Of a DNA stretch of 22,660 nucleotides, positions 1-7,246 are shown piece by piece. The stretch is taken from assembly GCA_947085765.1 (NCBI GenBank), contig CAMTXZ010000147.1, positions 1 to 22,660 on the forward strand, given 5' to 3'. Below the pieces are notes generated by a model. That model saw only the letters and a list, made by a program, of their open reading frames with translations. It had not been told where the DNA came from and did no database searches. The first letter of the stretch is position 1; every line of letters starts with the position of its first letter. The position numbers were made by a program, and so were the translations under genes. Source of the DNA: JAKFXL01 sp947085765. GTDB lineage: Bacteria; Pseudomonadota; Gammaproteobacteria; Tenderiales; Tenderiaceae.

Positions 1-552
1 TACCAGCGGATGGTTGCGGTACTCATCATGTAGCTGCAACCCCTTGCGAATGTACTCATCGGCGTTGCTGGCCCAGATTGTCGGGAAGTCGATCAGGATC
101 ATGCCGACGGTGGCGCGGATGTGGGCCTCGGCGGCGACACGGGCAGTTTCGTCGGGAAAGAAGTACATGTCGTTAAAACAGGTGGTGCCGCCACGCAGCA
201 TTTCGGCGATCGCCAGACGACTGCCGTCACGCACAAACTCGGGGCTGATCCAGGTCGCCTCGGCCGGCCAGATGTGGTTATTGAGCCACTCCATCAACGG
301 CAAGTCGTCGGCCAGACCACGAAACAGCGACATGGCGGCATGGGTATGGGCATTGATCAGACCGGGCAACAGGGCGTGGTTTTCCAGGTCCAGCGTGACG
401 TCGGCCTGATATTTTTGCTGCGCCGCGGCCGCTGGCAGAAGCTCGATGATGCAACCATCACGGATGGCGACGGCGTGGTGTTCGTGCACAACCCCCTCTG
501 GTTCCACCGGAATCACCCAGTGCGCCAAGAGCAACGTATCGATCTTCTCCAT
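1..552 (-). CDS. mtaD: 5-methylthioadenosine / S-adenosylhomocysteine deaminase, N-terminal part (runs off left edge)
   Basis: This is the first 184 codons of an amidohydrolase of the TRZ/ATZ family. The start at base 552 is preceded by GAGG five bases upstream. The metal-binding H-x-H lies in INAHTHAAMS (His69, His71) after the family's LLPGLI strand. It is followed by LFRGLADDLPLMEWL (residues 76-90), which is typical of MTA/SAH deaminases, and by RGGTTCFNDMYFFP. The family removes the 6-amino group of 5'-methylthioadenosine or S-adenosylhomocysteine in the cytoplasm, using a bound divalent metal. In Pseudomonas aeruginosa the same enzyme converts MTA to methylthioinosine, which feeds the pathway that uses MtnA, encoded here at 6062-7108. 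The catalytic C-terminal half is outside the window, so MTA against SAH preference cannot be judged. A related guanine or chlorohydrolase-type deaminase is a less likely alternative. Confidence 0.88.
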   Translation of the reverse strand, partial: MEKIDTLLLAHWVIPVEPEGVVHEHHAVAIRDGCIIELLPAAAAQQKYQADVTLDLENHALLPGLINAHTHAAMSLFRGLADDLPLMEWLNNHIWPAEATWISPEFVRDGSRLAIAEMLRGGTTCFNDMYFFPDETARVAAEAHIRATVGMILIDFPTIWASNADEYIRKGLQLHDEYRNHPLV

Positions 553-682
553 AACTACCTCACTGTTGATATTGCTGGGCTATAAAAAGCCACTAACTCA
601 ATATTCTAAATTTTTACCGAGCAACAGACCACACCGGCTCTGGCCCAGCATTAGAGACCGGCACTGGAATAAGAAACACCTA

Positions 683-711
683 TTATCACAAAATAGATTG
701 TCGATTGTTAT
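683..711 (+). promoter_or_regulatory. possible sigma-70 promoter for the TonB-receptor operon
   Basis: TTATCA (683-688) and TGTTAT (706-711) are separated by 17 bases. Each hexamer matches the consensus at four of six positions. It lies in the A+T-rich part of the 263-base divergent gap between mtaD and the receptor gene, about 105 bases before the receptor start. No Fur box of the usual GATAAT type and no cobalamin-riboswitch core was found in this gap. The call is weak and rests on spacing and position only. Confidence 0.25.
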
Positions 712-736
712 TGTTTGTCATCTGCCCATGCTCTGC

Positions 737-753
737 TGCGACATCTTGTCGCA
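737..753. repeat. 17-base perfect inverted repeat upstream of the TonB receptor
   Basis: TGCGACA and TGTCGCA form a perfect 7-base inverted repeat around a 3-base centre (TCT), and TTTT follows the right arm. It sits about 60 bases before the receptor start. It could be an operator for a dimeric regulator, or an RNA hairpin with a short U-run that attenuates the receptor operon. The sequence does not separate these two readings. Confidence 0.6.
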
Positions 754-815
754 TTTTCAGTTGCCACATCAGCCGGTAAGCTTGCCCTCTAAGAGTTATT
801 AATAGGGGATTTGTA

Positions 816-2882
816 ATGTTGATGTTGGGCAGATTAACGCTGGTTGGGCTGGTGGCGAGTGTGGCCGTGGCGAGTGTGGTGATGGCAGGTGAAGTGACCA
901 CCCTGGGTGAGGTGACAGTGACCGGCACCCGTGAAGGTGAGGCAGTGGCCGAGACCTCGGCCTCGGTTGGCATTATCAACGCCAGGGCGATCGACGAGCT
1001 GAAGGCGAGTCACCCCAGCGAGATCCTCGGCAAGGTGCCTGGTGTCTACGTCAATGTCACCGGCGGTGAGGGACACATGACCGCCATCCGTCAGCCGATC
1101 ACCACCAATCCGGTCTATCTCTATCTGGAAGATGGTATCCCGACCCGCTCCACCGGCTTCTTCAACCACAATGCCCTTTATGAGATCAATCTGCCCCAGG
1201 CGGGCGGTATTGAGGTGAGCAAGGGACCGGGATCAGCGCTTTATGGCAGTGATGCCATCGGCGGCGTGATCAACGTGCTAACCCGTCCCGCTCCCCTCAA
1301 ACCGGAGGCCGATGTCAGCATTGAGGCCGGTGACCACGGCTGGCGCCGGCTGCTGCTGACGGGTGGCAATACCAAGGGTGATGACGGCTATCGTGCCGAT
1401 CTCAACCTGACCCACTCCGACGGCTGGCGTGATGGTACCGAGTATGACCGCCAGAGCGCCACCCTGCGTTGGGACAGCTTTCTGCAGAGCGGCGCCAGTC
1501 TCAAGACCGTGGTCAGCGGCTCCGCTATCGATCAGCAGACCGCTGGCACTTCGGCCATCTCCAAGAGTGACTATCTCAATAATCCGACGGTCAACTACAC
1601 ACCAATCTCCTTCCGTCAGGTGGATGCGCTGCGTGTCTCCAGTGCCTACGAAAAGGAGACCGACGGCACGCTGCTGAGCATCACCCCCTATGCCCGTTAC
1701 AACACTATGGACATGTTGCCCAACTGGTCTCTGAGTTACGATCCGCAGCACTACCTCAACGACAACTACTCACTCGGCCTGCTCACCAAGTATCGGCGTG
1801 ACTTTGCACCACAACGTACCCGGATGATCGTCGGTCTTGATCTTGACTACAGTCCCGGCAGTTATAACGAAAGGCAGCTCAGCGTCACCAAGGTCGGCAA
1901 TGTCTACACCGCCTACACCGAAGGGGCGACCACCTATGATTACGATGTCAGCTTTACCGGCCTCTCTCCCTACATTCATGCCGAGACCTCGCCCAGCGAC
2001 AAGCTGCGCCTGAATGCTGGTCTGCGCCTCGATTACATCGCCTATGACTACAGCAACAAGCTGGGTGTGGTGACCACGGGCAGCAAACGCCGTCCCGAGA
2101 GCACTACAGTCGAATATGACCACGTCAGCCCGAAGTTGGGCGCCACCTATGCCTTCAATGATGCACTCAACGGTTTTGCCTCCTACCGCAACACCTTCCG
2201 TGCACCGAGCCAGGGGCAGCTCTTCCGTCAAGGACAGGCGGTCAACACCGTCGATCTCAAACCAGTGAATGCCGACAGCTTTGAGCTGGGGCTACGTGGC
2301 AAGGCCGGGGCGCAGAGCAACTATGAGGTGTCGCTCTACCACATGAGCAAAAAGGACGACATCATCAGCTATACCAACACGGTCGATGGCACCCGCGAGA
2401 CCCAGAACGCCGGTGAGACACTGCACCGTGGTATCGAACTCGGTTACGGTAGAGCACTGACCACGGCAGTACATCTGGATGTCAGTTACAGCTACGCCAA
2501 ACACACCTACGAAGAGTGGAGTCCCAAAACCAGTATCAGCTACAACGGTAACGAGATGAGCTCAGCGCCGCGCCAGATCGGCGATGTGCGTCTGGCATGG
2601 CGTCCGCAGATGTTGAACGGTGGCCGTGTTGAACTCAACTGGGTGCACCTTGGCAACTACTGGCTCGATGATGAAAATACCCATAGTTATGCAGGCCATG
2701 ATATCTACCATCTGCGTGCCAACTATGCGCTGAATAAACAGTTGGAGCTGTTTGGCCGCATCGAAAATCTCAGCGATGAGCGTTACGCCACCAGTGCCTC
2801 CTACAGTCAGTTTAATGGCGAGCAGTTTGCGCCCGGCCTGCCTCGCACACTCTATGCCGGTCTCAACTATCACTGGGAGTAA
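816..2882 (+). CDS. TonB-dependent outer-membrane receptor, ligand unknown
   Basis: A 688-residue TonB-dependent receptor of ordinary family length. The first 24 residues form a Sec signal peptide ending VVMA. A likely TonB box follows in TLGEVTVTGTRE (about 29-40). The plug domain carries ASHPSEILGKVPGVYV, an ELxxLPQAGGIEVSKGP-like strand and ALYGSDAIGGVINVLTRP (about 130-150), the standard signature. The remainder alternates aromatic and polar residues as in a 22-strand barrel and ends LPRTLYAGLNYHWE. Such receptors move scarce ligands across the outer membrane using energy passed on by TonB. The start ATG follows AGGGGAT. The gene leads an operon whose next three genes encode an Asp-box protein, a thioredoxin and a TonB. 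The BtuB/FepA-like plug does not identify the ligand. A metal, metallophore or haem is inferred from the neighbours only. Confidence 0.92.
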   Translation: MLMLGRLTLVGLVASVAVASVVMAGEVTTLGEVTVTGTREGEAVAETSASVGIINARAIDELKASHPSEILGKVPGVYVNVTGGEGHMTAIRQPITTNPVYLYLEDGIPTRSTGFFNHNALYEINLPQAGGIEVSKGPGSALYGSDAIGGVINVLTRPAPLKPEADVSIEAGDHGWRRLLLTGGNTKGDDGYRADLNLTHSDGWRDGTEYDRQSATLRWDSFLQSGASLKTVVSGSAIDQQTAGTSAISKSDYLNNPTVNYTPISFRQVDALRVSSAYEKETDGTLLSITPYARYNTMDMLPNWSLSYDPQHYLNDNYSLGLLTKYRRDFAPQRTRMIVGLDLDYSPGSYNERQLSVTKVGNVYTAYTEGATTYDYDVSFTGLSPYIHAETSPSDKLRLNAGLRLDYIAYDYSNKLGVVTTGSKRRPESTTVEYDHVSPKLGATYAFNDALNGFASYRNTFRAPSQGQLFRQGQAVNTVDLKPVNADSFELGLRGKAGAQSNYEVSLYHMSKKDDIISYTNTVDGTRETQNAGETLHRGIELGYGRALTTAVHLDVSYSYAKHTYEEWSPKTSISYNGNEMSSAPRQIGDVRLAWRPQMLNGGRVELNWVHLGNYWLDDENTHSYAGHDIYHLRANYALNKQLELFGRIENLSDERYATSASYSQFNGEQFAPGLPRTLYAGLNYHWE

Positions 2883-2885
2883 CCG

Positions 2886-4136
2886 ATGAATTCAGTCGTT
2901 CGTAACGGCTGGCTGATGGGAGTGTTGGCGCTGCTGACACTCCCTTTGTCAGTGTATGGTCAACAACAATCACATCAGCACATGGCTACTCCTGTCGTGG
3001 AGGAGGTGAGTGGTCCACCCTCGTTGCAAACGGCGCGTGTGACTACCGCAACCTTTGACCACAAGGGGCGGCTGTGGCTGGCATGGGCGCATGGTGAACA
3101 CGTTTATGTGAACCACTCTGATGATTCAGGTAAAAGCTTCAGTGTCCCGGTGGCGGTGAATGAGGAGCCGCAAAAGATCAACCAGAACGGCGAGTTGCGG
3201 CCACTGGTTAGTGTTGATGATGAGGGGCGGGTCTATGTCGCCTGGTCGCAGGCGCTGGCCAAACGGTTCACCGGCCACATCCGTTTCAGCCGTTCACTCG
3301 ATGGTGGTGAACAGTTCTCTACGCCGGTGATTGTCAACGACAACCAGGAGATGATCGGCCACAGCTTTGTCTCCATGGAACTTGACAACAGCGGTACGCT
3401 GCATCTGCTCTGGCTCGACAGTCGTGATGCAAATGCGGCAAAAGAGAAAAACCAATCCTATGAGGGCACATCGCTCTACTACGCCAGCTCTGCCGATCAT
3501 GGCGCCAGTTTCACTGTTAACCGCAAACTGGCGGACCACACCTGTCAGTGCTGCCGCATTGCGCTGACGCTGGATAAGAAACAGCAGCCGGTGGCGTTGT
3601 GGCGTCACATCTTTGCCAATGAAGGTGATCAGAAGGGTAGCCGTGACCATGCGTTGATTCAGATTAATAACGGTGAGATGCAACGCATCAGCTTTGAAAA
3701 CTGGCAGGTGGAGAGTTGCCCGCACCACGGTCCGACACTTGTTGTCGCTGACGATGGCCGTTATCACATGGCCTGGTTCAACCAGCAGCAGGAGAAGCCG
3801 GGCCTCTACTACGCCTGGTCTGACGATCAAGGCAAAACCACCTCACCGGTCTACCGTTTCAGTGGTGATGGCGATCAGGCTCAGCACCCCTACCTGCTTT
3901 TGGTAAAGAGCCATCTCTATCTGGTGTGGAAGAGTTTTGATGGTCAGCAGAGCCACATCAACCTGATCGAATCGCAGGATCGTGGCCAAAGTTGGAGCCA
4001 GCCAGTTGTTGTCGCCAGCAGCGCTGGGCAATCCGACCACCCATTCCTGCTGCAACACAAGGGCGAGTCCTATCTCTCCTGGCAAAGTCAGGATGAGGGG
4101 TATCGGTTGATCAAAATTGCAGGTACGGCTGAATGA
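2886..4136 (+). CDS. secreted Asp-box (BNR / sialidase-fold) beta-propeller with C-x-C-C motif
   Basis: A 416-residue protein with a signal peptide (residues 1-25, ending SVYG) and a short Gln/His-rich stretch (QQQSHQHM, 26-33). Asp-box repeats of the S-x-D-x-G-x-x-W/F type occur near residues 77-86, 136-145, 201-210, 311-320 (degenerate) and 362-371, so a six-bladed propeller is likely. Annotation pipelines usually call such proteins exo-alpha-sialidase. No FRIP-type arginine motif or obvious sialidase catalytic set is visible, so that activity is not supported. Its only cysteines after the signal are Cys220, Cys222, Cys223 (HTCQCCR) and Cys278 (SCPHHGP, next to two His). This cluster could bind a metal or be a target for the thioredoxin encoded next. 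The gene starts 3 bases after the receptor stop and overlaps the thioredoxin start by 4 bases, so translation is probably coupled. Confidence 0.8.
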   Translation: MNSVVRNGWLMGVLALLTLPLSVYGQQQSHQHMATPVVEEVSGPPSLQTARVTTATFDHKGRLWLAWAHGEHVYVNHSDDSGKSFSVPVAVNEEPQKINQNGELRPLVSVDDEGRVYVAWSQALAKRFTGHIRFSRSLDGGEQFSTPVIVNDNQEMIGHSFVSMELDNSGTLHLLWLDSRDANAAKEKNQSYEGTSLYYASSADHGASFTVNRKLADHTCQCCRIALTLDKKQQPVALWRHIFANEGDQKGSRDHALIQINNGEMQRISFENWQVESCPHHGPTLVVADDGRYHMAWFNQQQEKPGLYYAWSDDQGKTTSPVYRFSGDGDQAQHPYLLLVKSHLYLVWKSFDGQQSHINLIESQDRGQSWSQPVVVASSAGQSDHPFLLQHKGESYLSWQSQDEGYRLIKIAGTAE

Positions 4137-4612
4137 GATATCTGGCCGGGGTGGCACTGCTCTGCATCGCGCAACTCAGCATGGCGGAGGGCATCAAACC
4201 CTTTGTCAGCGGCTCCATGGCGCAGATTAAGGCAACCCAGCAGCAGCGCCCCATGATCGTCAGCTTCTGGTCCATCGACTGCCCGCCTTGCTACAAAGAG
4301 CTGCGTCTCTGGCGCGAACTGAGCCGCCGCCATCCACAACTTAATCTGGTGCTGGTCTCCACCGACGCTGCCGATAGTCGCGCCGAGGTGCAGCAGGTGT
4401 TGCAGGAGCTTGGGGTGGATCACCTTAAATCATGGCAGTTTGCCGATGGCAATGCCCAGCGGTTGCGTTACGAGATCGACAAAGGCTGGTATGGCGAGCT
4501 GCCACGCAGTTATTTTTACGGTCCCGGCAGTGAGCCGCTGGCGCTCAGTGGAGTGGTTGATTCAAACAAGGTGGAGCAATGGTTAGCGCAGTTCTCGACG
4601 GCGACGAAATAA
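4133..4612 (+). CDS. periplasmic TlpA/ResA-like thioredoxin-fold protein
   Basis: A 159-residue thioredoxin-fold protein. Residues 1-18 are a hydrophobic signal ending SMA, so it should act in the periplasm. The active site is FWSIDCPPC with Cys50 and Cys53, and the cis-proline is Pro124 in GELPRSYF. The TlpA/ResA family usually reduces disulfides, for example in apocytochromes or copper-site cysteines. Its start codon overlaps the stop of the preceding C-x-C-C propeller gene (ATGA), which suggests coupled synthesis. The propeller's Cys220/222/223/278 are a natural candidate substrate, though this is inference. The last 34 bases overlap the TonB gene in another frame. A SoxW-like or generic disulfide reductase cannot be excluded. 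Confidence 0.85.
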   Translation: MRYLAGVALLCIAQLSMAEGIKPFVSGSMAQIKATQQQRPMIVSFWSIDCPPCYKELRLWRELSRRHPQLNLVLVSTDAADSRAEVQQVLQELGVDHLKSWQFADGNAQRLRYEIDKGWYGELPRSYFYGPGSEPLALSGVVDSNKVEQWLAQFSTATK

Positions 4613-5319
4613 GGGAGATCGGTCTCCGCCAGCAGCGCCACCTCTCTCTGTCGCTGCTGGCGGCCATTGTGCTGCATCTGCTGCTGGCGCTGGTCTGGGC
4701 TGGTTTTGAATTTGATCGCACTACGTCGCAACCGCTGTTGCTGGAGCCGCCGATGATTCGCGCGATGCTTGTTGCCGCCCCCGCGCCGCTACCAGTCGTG
4801 GCAAAACAGGAACCGGCCCCTGTCCCAGTCACCCCGCCGCCCGGCAACAGCGTAAACCGGCCACCGTCACAACTGGCTGCCACCCCTCAAAAACTACAGC
4901 CGCTCAGCAGCGCCGCTGCCCCGCAGCGGGTGACCACTGTGGCGGAGCAGCGTGCAACAGATGTCAGCGAGCCAGCATCAGACACGCCTGTCGTGCCACA
5001 GACAAACGAGGTGGGCATGGTGCCGGAGTCCTATGTCCCCCCTTCGAGCCAGATTGCCTACGGCAGCAACCCCAAGCCCAACTATCCCCAGGCCGCCAAA
5101 CGTCGTGGTATGGAGGGGGTGGTGGAGGTGCTGGTGCGGGTGGATGAAAAGGGGATGGCCGTAGCTGTCGAGCTCAAACACTCCAGCGGATTTAGCGTAC
5201 TTGACCGTGAGGCGCTCAAGGCCGTTGCTCAATGGCGCTTTGAACCGGCGCGTCGTGGTGATGTGGCAGTGACGGGGGAGGTGGTAGTGCCGATCCGCTT
5301 TCGGCTTGATGAGCCGTAG
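4579..5319 (+). CDS. tonB: TonB energy-transducing protein dedicated to the receptor operon
   Basis: A 246-residue TonB protein. One N-terminal membrane helix spans about residues 23-42 and contains His33, plausibly matching the conserved membrane His of the family. A Pro/Ala-rich periplasmic linker covers about 55-155. A C-terminal TonB domain follows, with NPKPNYPQAAKRRGMEGVV (164-182), a V-x-V-D-E-K-G turn and LDREALKAVAQWRFEPARRG (208-227), then a final strand VVVPIRFRL. It would bind the TonB box of the receptor at 816-2882 and pass on proton-motive energy from ExbB/ExbD. No exbB or exbD is present here, so it must use a complex encoded elsewhere. The start at 4579 lies inside the thioredoxin gene and is preceded by GGAG, which supports the 34-base overlap. 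It is the last gene of the operon. Confidence 0.92.
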   Translation: MVSAVLDGDEIREIGLRQQRHLSLSLLAAIVLHLLLALVWAGFEFDRTTSQPLLLEPPMIRAMLVAAPAPLPVVAKQEPAPVPVTPPPGNSVNRPPSQLAATPQKLQPLSSAAAPQRVTTVAEQRATDVSEPASDTPVVPQTNEVGMVPESYVPPSSQIAYGSNPKPNYPQAAKRRGMEGVVEVLVRVDEKGMAVAVELKHSSGFSVLDREALKAVAQWRFEPARRGDVAVTGEVVVPIRFRLDEP

Positions 5320-5383
5320 CGCGCACGTTGACGTTATGCCTCGCAACGCCATCACTACATGACAGGTGATCTAATAGAGTGGG

Positions 5384-5905
5384 TTAATGCTGCCAATGGA
5401 CCGCATGGATGGCGACATGACGATTGCGCTGGCGGCCATCGCGGGTCCAGTTCTGATCCACAGGGTCTGCCTCGCCACTGCCGCTCAGCTGGATGAGAGT
5501 TGAATCCACACCTTTGAGGGTGAGGTAGTTACGGACCATCTCGGCGCGGCGGTCGGAGAGACGATCGTTGTAGCTGTTGCTGCCAATATAATCGGTATTG
5601 CCTTCGATCAAGATGCGCTGAATGTTGTTATGTTTCTTCAGATAATCAGCGGCGGCATCAAGTGCCTTTTGCCCCTCAGAACTGATGGTGGCCTTGCTTG
5701 GGTTGAATAACACCGGGTGAAGAGAGACATATTCAAAACTCTCTTCCACCACGCTGAACTGCTGTTTTGGCACATGCAGCGATGCTGGTGTTACCACCTT
5801 GGGACCCCACATGGCCGGCGCCTTGTCGGCGTGGGCATAACCGGCCACCAGCAATCCAGCCAGGATCATCAGGTGAAATCGGTTGCATTGTCTCAAATTG
5901 GCCAT
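5384..5905 (-). CDS. small OmpA-family peptidoglycan-binding periplasmic protein
   Basis: A 173-residue protein with a signal peptide (cleavage likely after AHA, residue 26). A short linker precedes one OmpA C-terminal domain at about residues 60-170. The domain shows VLFNPSKATIS, ILIEGNTDYIGSNSYNDRLSDRRA and GRQRNRHVAI. Asp105 and Arg120 sit 15 residues apart, matching the pair that grips diaminopimelate in OmpA-like domains. No beta-barrel and no lipobox are present, although Cys7 lies in the signal region. It probably sits in the periplasm bound to the cell wall. It faces the TonB gene tail to tail and diverges from mtnA. A role in the neighbouring uptake system is possible but not shown. 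Met13 is an alternative start that would give a shorter signal peptide; neither start has a strong ribosome-binding site. Confidence 0.85.
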   Translation of the reverse strand: MANLRQCNRFHLMILAGLLVAGYAHADKAPAMWGPKVVTPASLHVPKQQFSVVEESFEYVSLHPVLFNPSKATISSEGQKALDAAADYLKKHNNIQRILIEGNTDYIGSNSYNDRLSDRRAEMVRNYLTLKGVDSTLIQLSGSGEADPVDQNWTRDGRQRNRHVAIHAVHWQH

Positions 5906-6004
5906 CTGTTTTGTGACTCTTGGATAACAAAGAGGTGCTGCCTATCTTGGTATCGGCCAGAGTGGCAGGGTTATAAGGTACATTTCTGAACCGCAGCCAG
6001 ATGT

Positions 6005-6033
6005 TTGGGGTTGGCGAGAGAAGCCGGTATGAT
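6005..6033 (+). promoter_or_regulatory. likely sigma-70 promoter of mtnA
   Basis: TTGGGG (6005-6010) and TATGAT (6028-6033) are 17 bases apart; the -10 matches the consensus at five of six positions. Transcription would begin near 6040, about 20 bases before the ATG at 6062. This supports that ATG as the real start instead of the TTG at 6005, which lies within the promoter. Confidence 0.5.
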
Positions 6034-6061
6034 GCCCTTTTTTTCGCGGGAGCAGTCTGTT

Positions 6062-7108
6062 ATGCCACTTAACCATCATGACAAAATCCGGGCAATTGAA
6101 TGGTCGGACGAAGGGTTGCAGCTGCTGGATCAGCGCCTGCTACCCAAAATCAAGCAGTGGGTGCTGCTCAAGGATGCGCTGGGTGTAGCCCAGGCAATCC
6201 GTGACATGGTGGTGCGTGGCGCACCTGCCATCGGTGTAACGGCGGCCTACGGGGTAGTGCTAGCGGCCCGTGACCGCTACGCCCAGTCACCCACCAGTTG
6301 GAAAAGCGCCATCACCGAAGATCTCGAGGTGCTTGCCAACTCCCGTCCTACTGCGGTCAATCTGTTCTGGGCCCTGGAGCGCATGGGTCAATTCATCGAA
6401 GGGTTGAGTGGTGATCCAGTGCCGGCGTTATTGGCCGAGGCCAAGCTGATCCACACCGAAGATATCGCCGCCAATCGCCAGATGGGGCTGCTCGGCGCCG
6501 CACTCATCGATGGTCCCTGCGCCGTGCTGACACACTGCAATACCGGCTCCCTGGCCACCGGTGGATTTGGCACCGCCCTGGGGGTGATCCGCGCCGCCTA
6601 CACTTCAGGGCGTGTTACCCATGTCTTTGCCGATGAGACCCGTCCCTGGTTGCAGGGGGCACGTCTCACCGCCTGGGAACTGGTTGAGGACAACATCCCG
6701 GTCACCCTGATCACCGAAGGCGCCGCCGCCACTCTGATGAAACAAGGCAAGGTGAAGTGGGTGATTGTCGGTTCCGATCGCATCGCTGCCAATGGTGATG
6801 TTGCCAACAAGATTGGCACCTACTCGCTGGCGGTGGCGGCGCGTTATCACGGCGTTAAGTTCATGGTGGTGGCGCCAACCTCGACCGTCGACATGAATAT
6901 CTCGTGTGGCGACGACATTCCCATCGAAGAGCGTGCCGAGTCCGAAGTGTTGACTCTGGCGGGTCAGCGCATTGCCCCAGAGGCGGCACGCGCCTGGAAT
7001 CCATCCTTTGATGTAACCCCCGCAGAATTGATCGACGCCATCGTCACCGAGAAGGGGGTGGTGGAACACCCGTCACGGGAAAAAATGGTAGCCATGATGG
7101 GGGCTTAG
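6062..7108 (+). CDS. mtnA: methylthioribose-1-phosphate isomerase
   Basis: A 348-residue enzyme that converts 5-methylthioribose 1-phosphate to 5-methylthioribulose 1-phosphate in methionine salvage. It shows RDMVVRGAPAIGVTAAYG (47-64), THCNTGSLATGG (157-168) and VGSDRIAANGDVANKIGT (236-253). Cys159 and Asp239 align with the catalytic Cys160/Asp240 of the family. The frame is open upstream to 6005, but the ATG at 6062 follows GGGAG with about 9 bases spacing and gives the usual length. In Pseudomonas-type genomes mtnA lies between mtaD and gyrA, divergent from mtaD. That order is kept here, apart from the inserted receptor and OmpA genes. The related eIF2B-like ribose-1,5-bisphosphate isomerases are the main alternative, but the motifs fit MtnA. 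Confidence 0.95.
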   Translation: MPLNHHDKIRAIEWSDEGLQLLDQRLLPKIKQWVLLKDALGVAQAIRDMVVRGAPAIGVTAAYGVVLAARDRYAQSPTSWKSAITEDLEVLANSRPTAVNLFWALERMGQFIEGLSGDPVPALLAEAKLIHTEDIAANRQMGLLGAALIDGPCAVLTHCNTGSLATGGFGTALGVIRAAYTSGRVTHVFADETRPWLQGARLTAWELVEDNIPVTLITEGAAATLMKQGKVKWVIVGSDRIAANGDVANKIGTYSLAVAARYHGVKFMVVAPTSTVDMNISCGDDIPIEERAESEVLTLAGQRIAPEAARAWNPSFDVTPAELIDAIVTEKGVVEHPSREKMVAMMGA

Positions 7109-7246
7109 CTCCCATTGGGGGGTAGACAAAAAGGTGCGGTGAGTGAAGGGGTTGTGGTACTATTCTTTCTTTTTTTGCGGCTCGCGGGGCAGGGTTGGCG
7201 AGGCGTAAAACCGGTCGGTTTACAGAACAAAGGCGCTTGTTAATCA

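Noticed and set aside
553..815. Possible cobalamin riboswitch or Fur box before the TonB receptor
   Set aside because: GCCACAT and CAGCCGG near 763-776 recall parts of a B12 box, but the conserved core and the expected paired elements are absent, and no GATAAT-type Fur repeats are seen.
2886..4136. True sialidase (neuraminidase) activity
   Set aside because: Asp boxes only show the propeller fold. No FRIP motif or recognisable catalytic Asp/Tyr/Glu set was found, and the neighbours concern import and redox, not glycan cleavage.
5320..5383. Bidirectional terminator between tonB and the OmpA-family gene
   Set aside because: Only a 5-base ATCAC/GTGAT pair with a 10-base loop and no T-run is present, too weak to call.
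6005..6061. TTG start for mtnA giving 19 extra residues
   Set aside because: The segment overlaps a plausible promoter, encodes a sequence unlike MtnA, and the ATG at 6062 has a GGGAG site and gives the family length.
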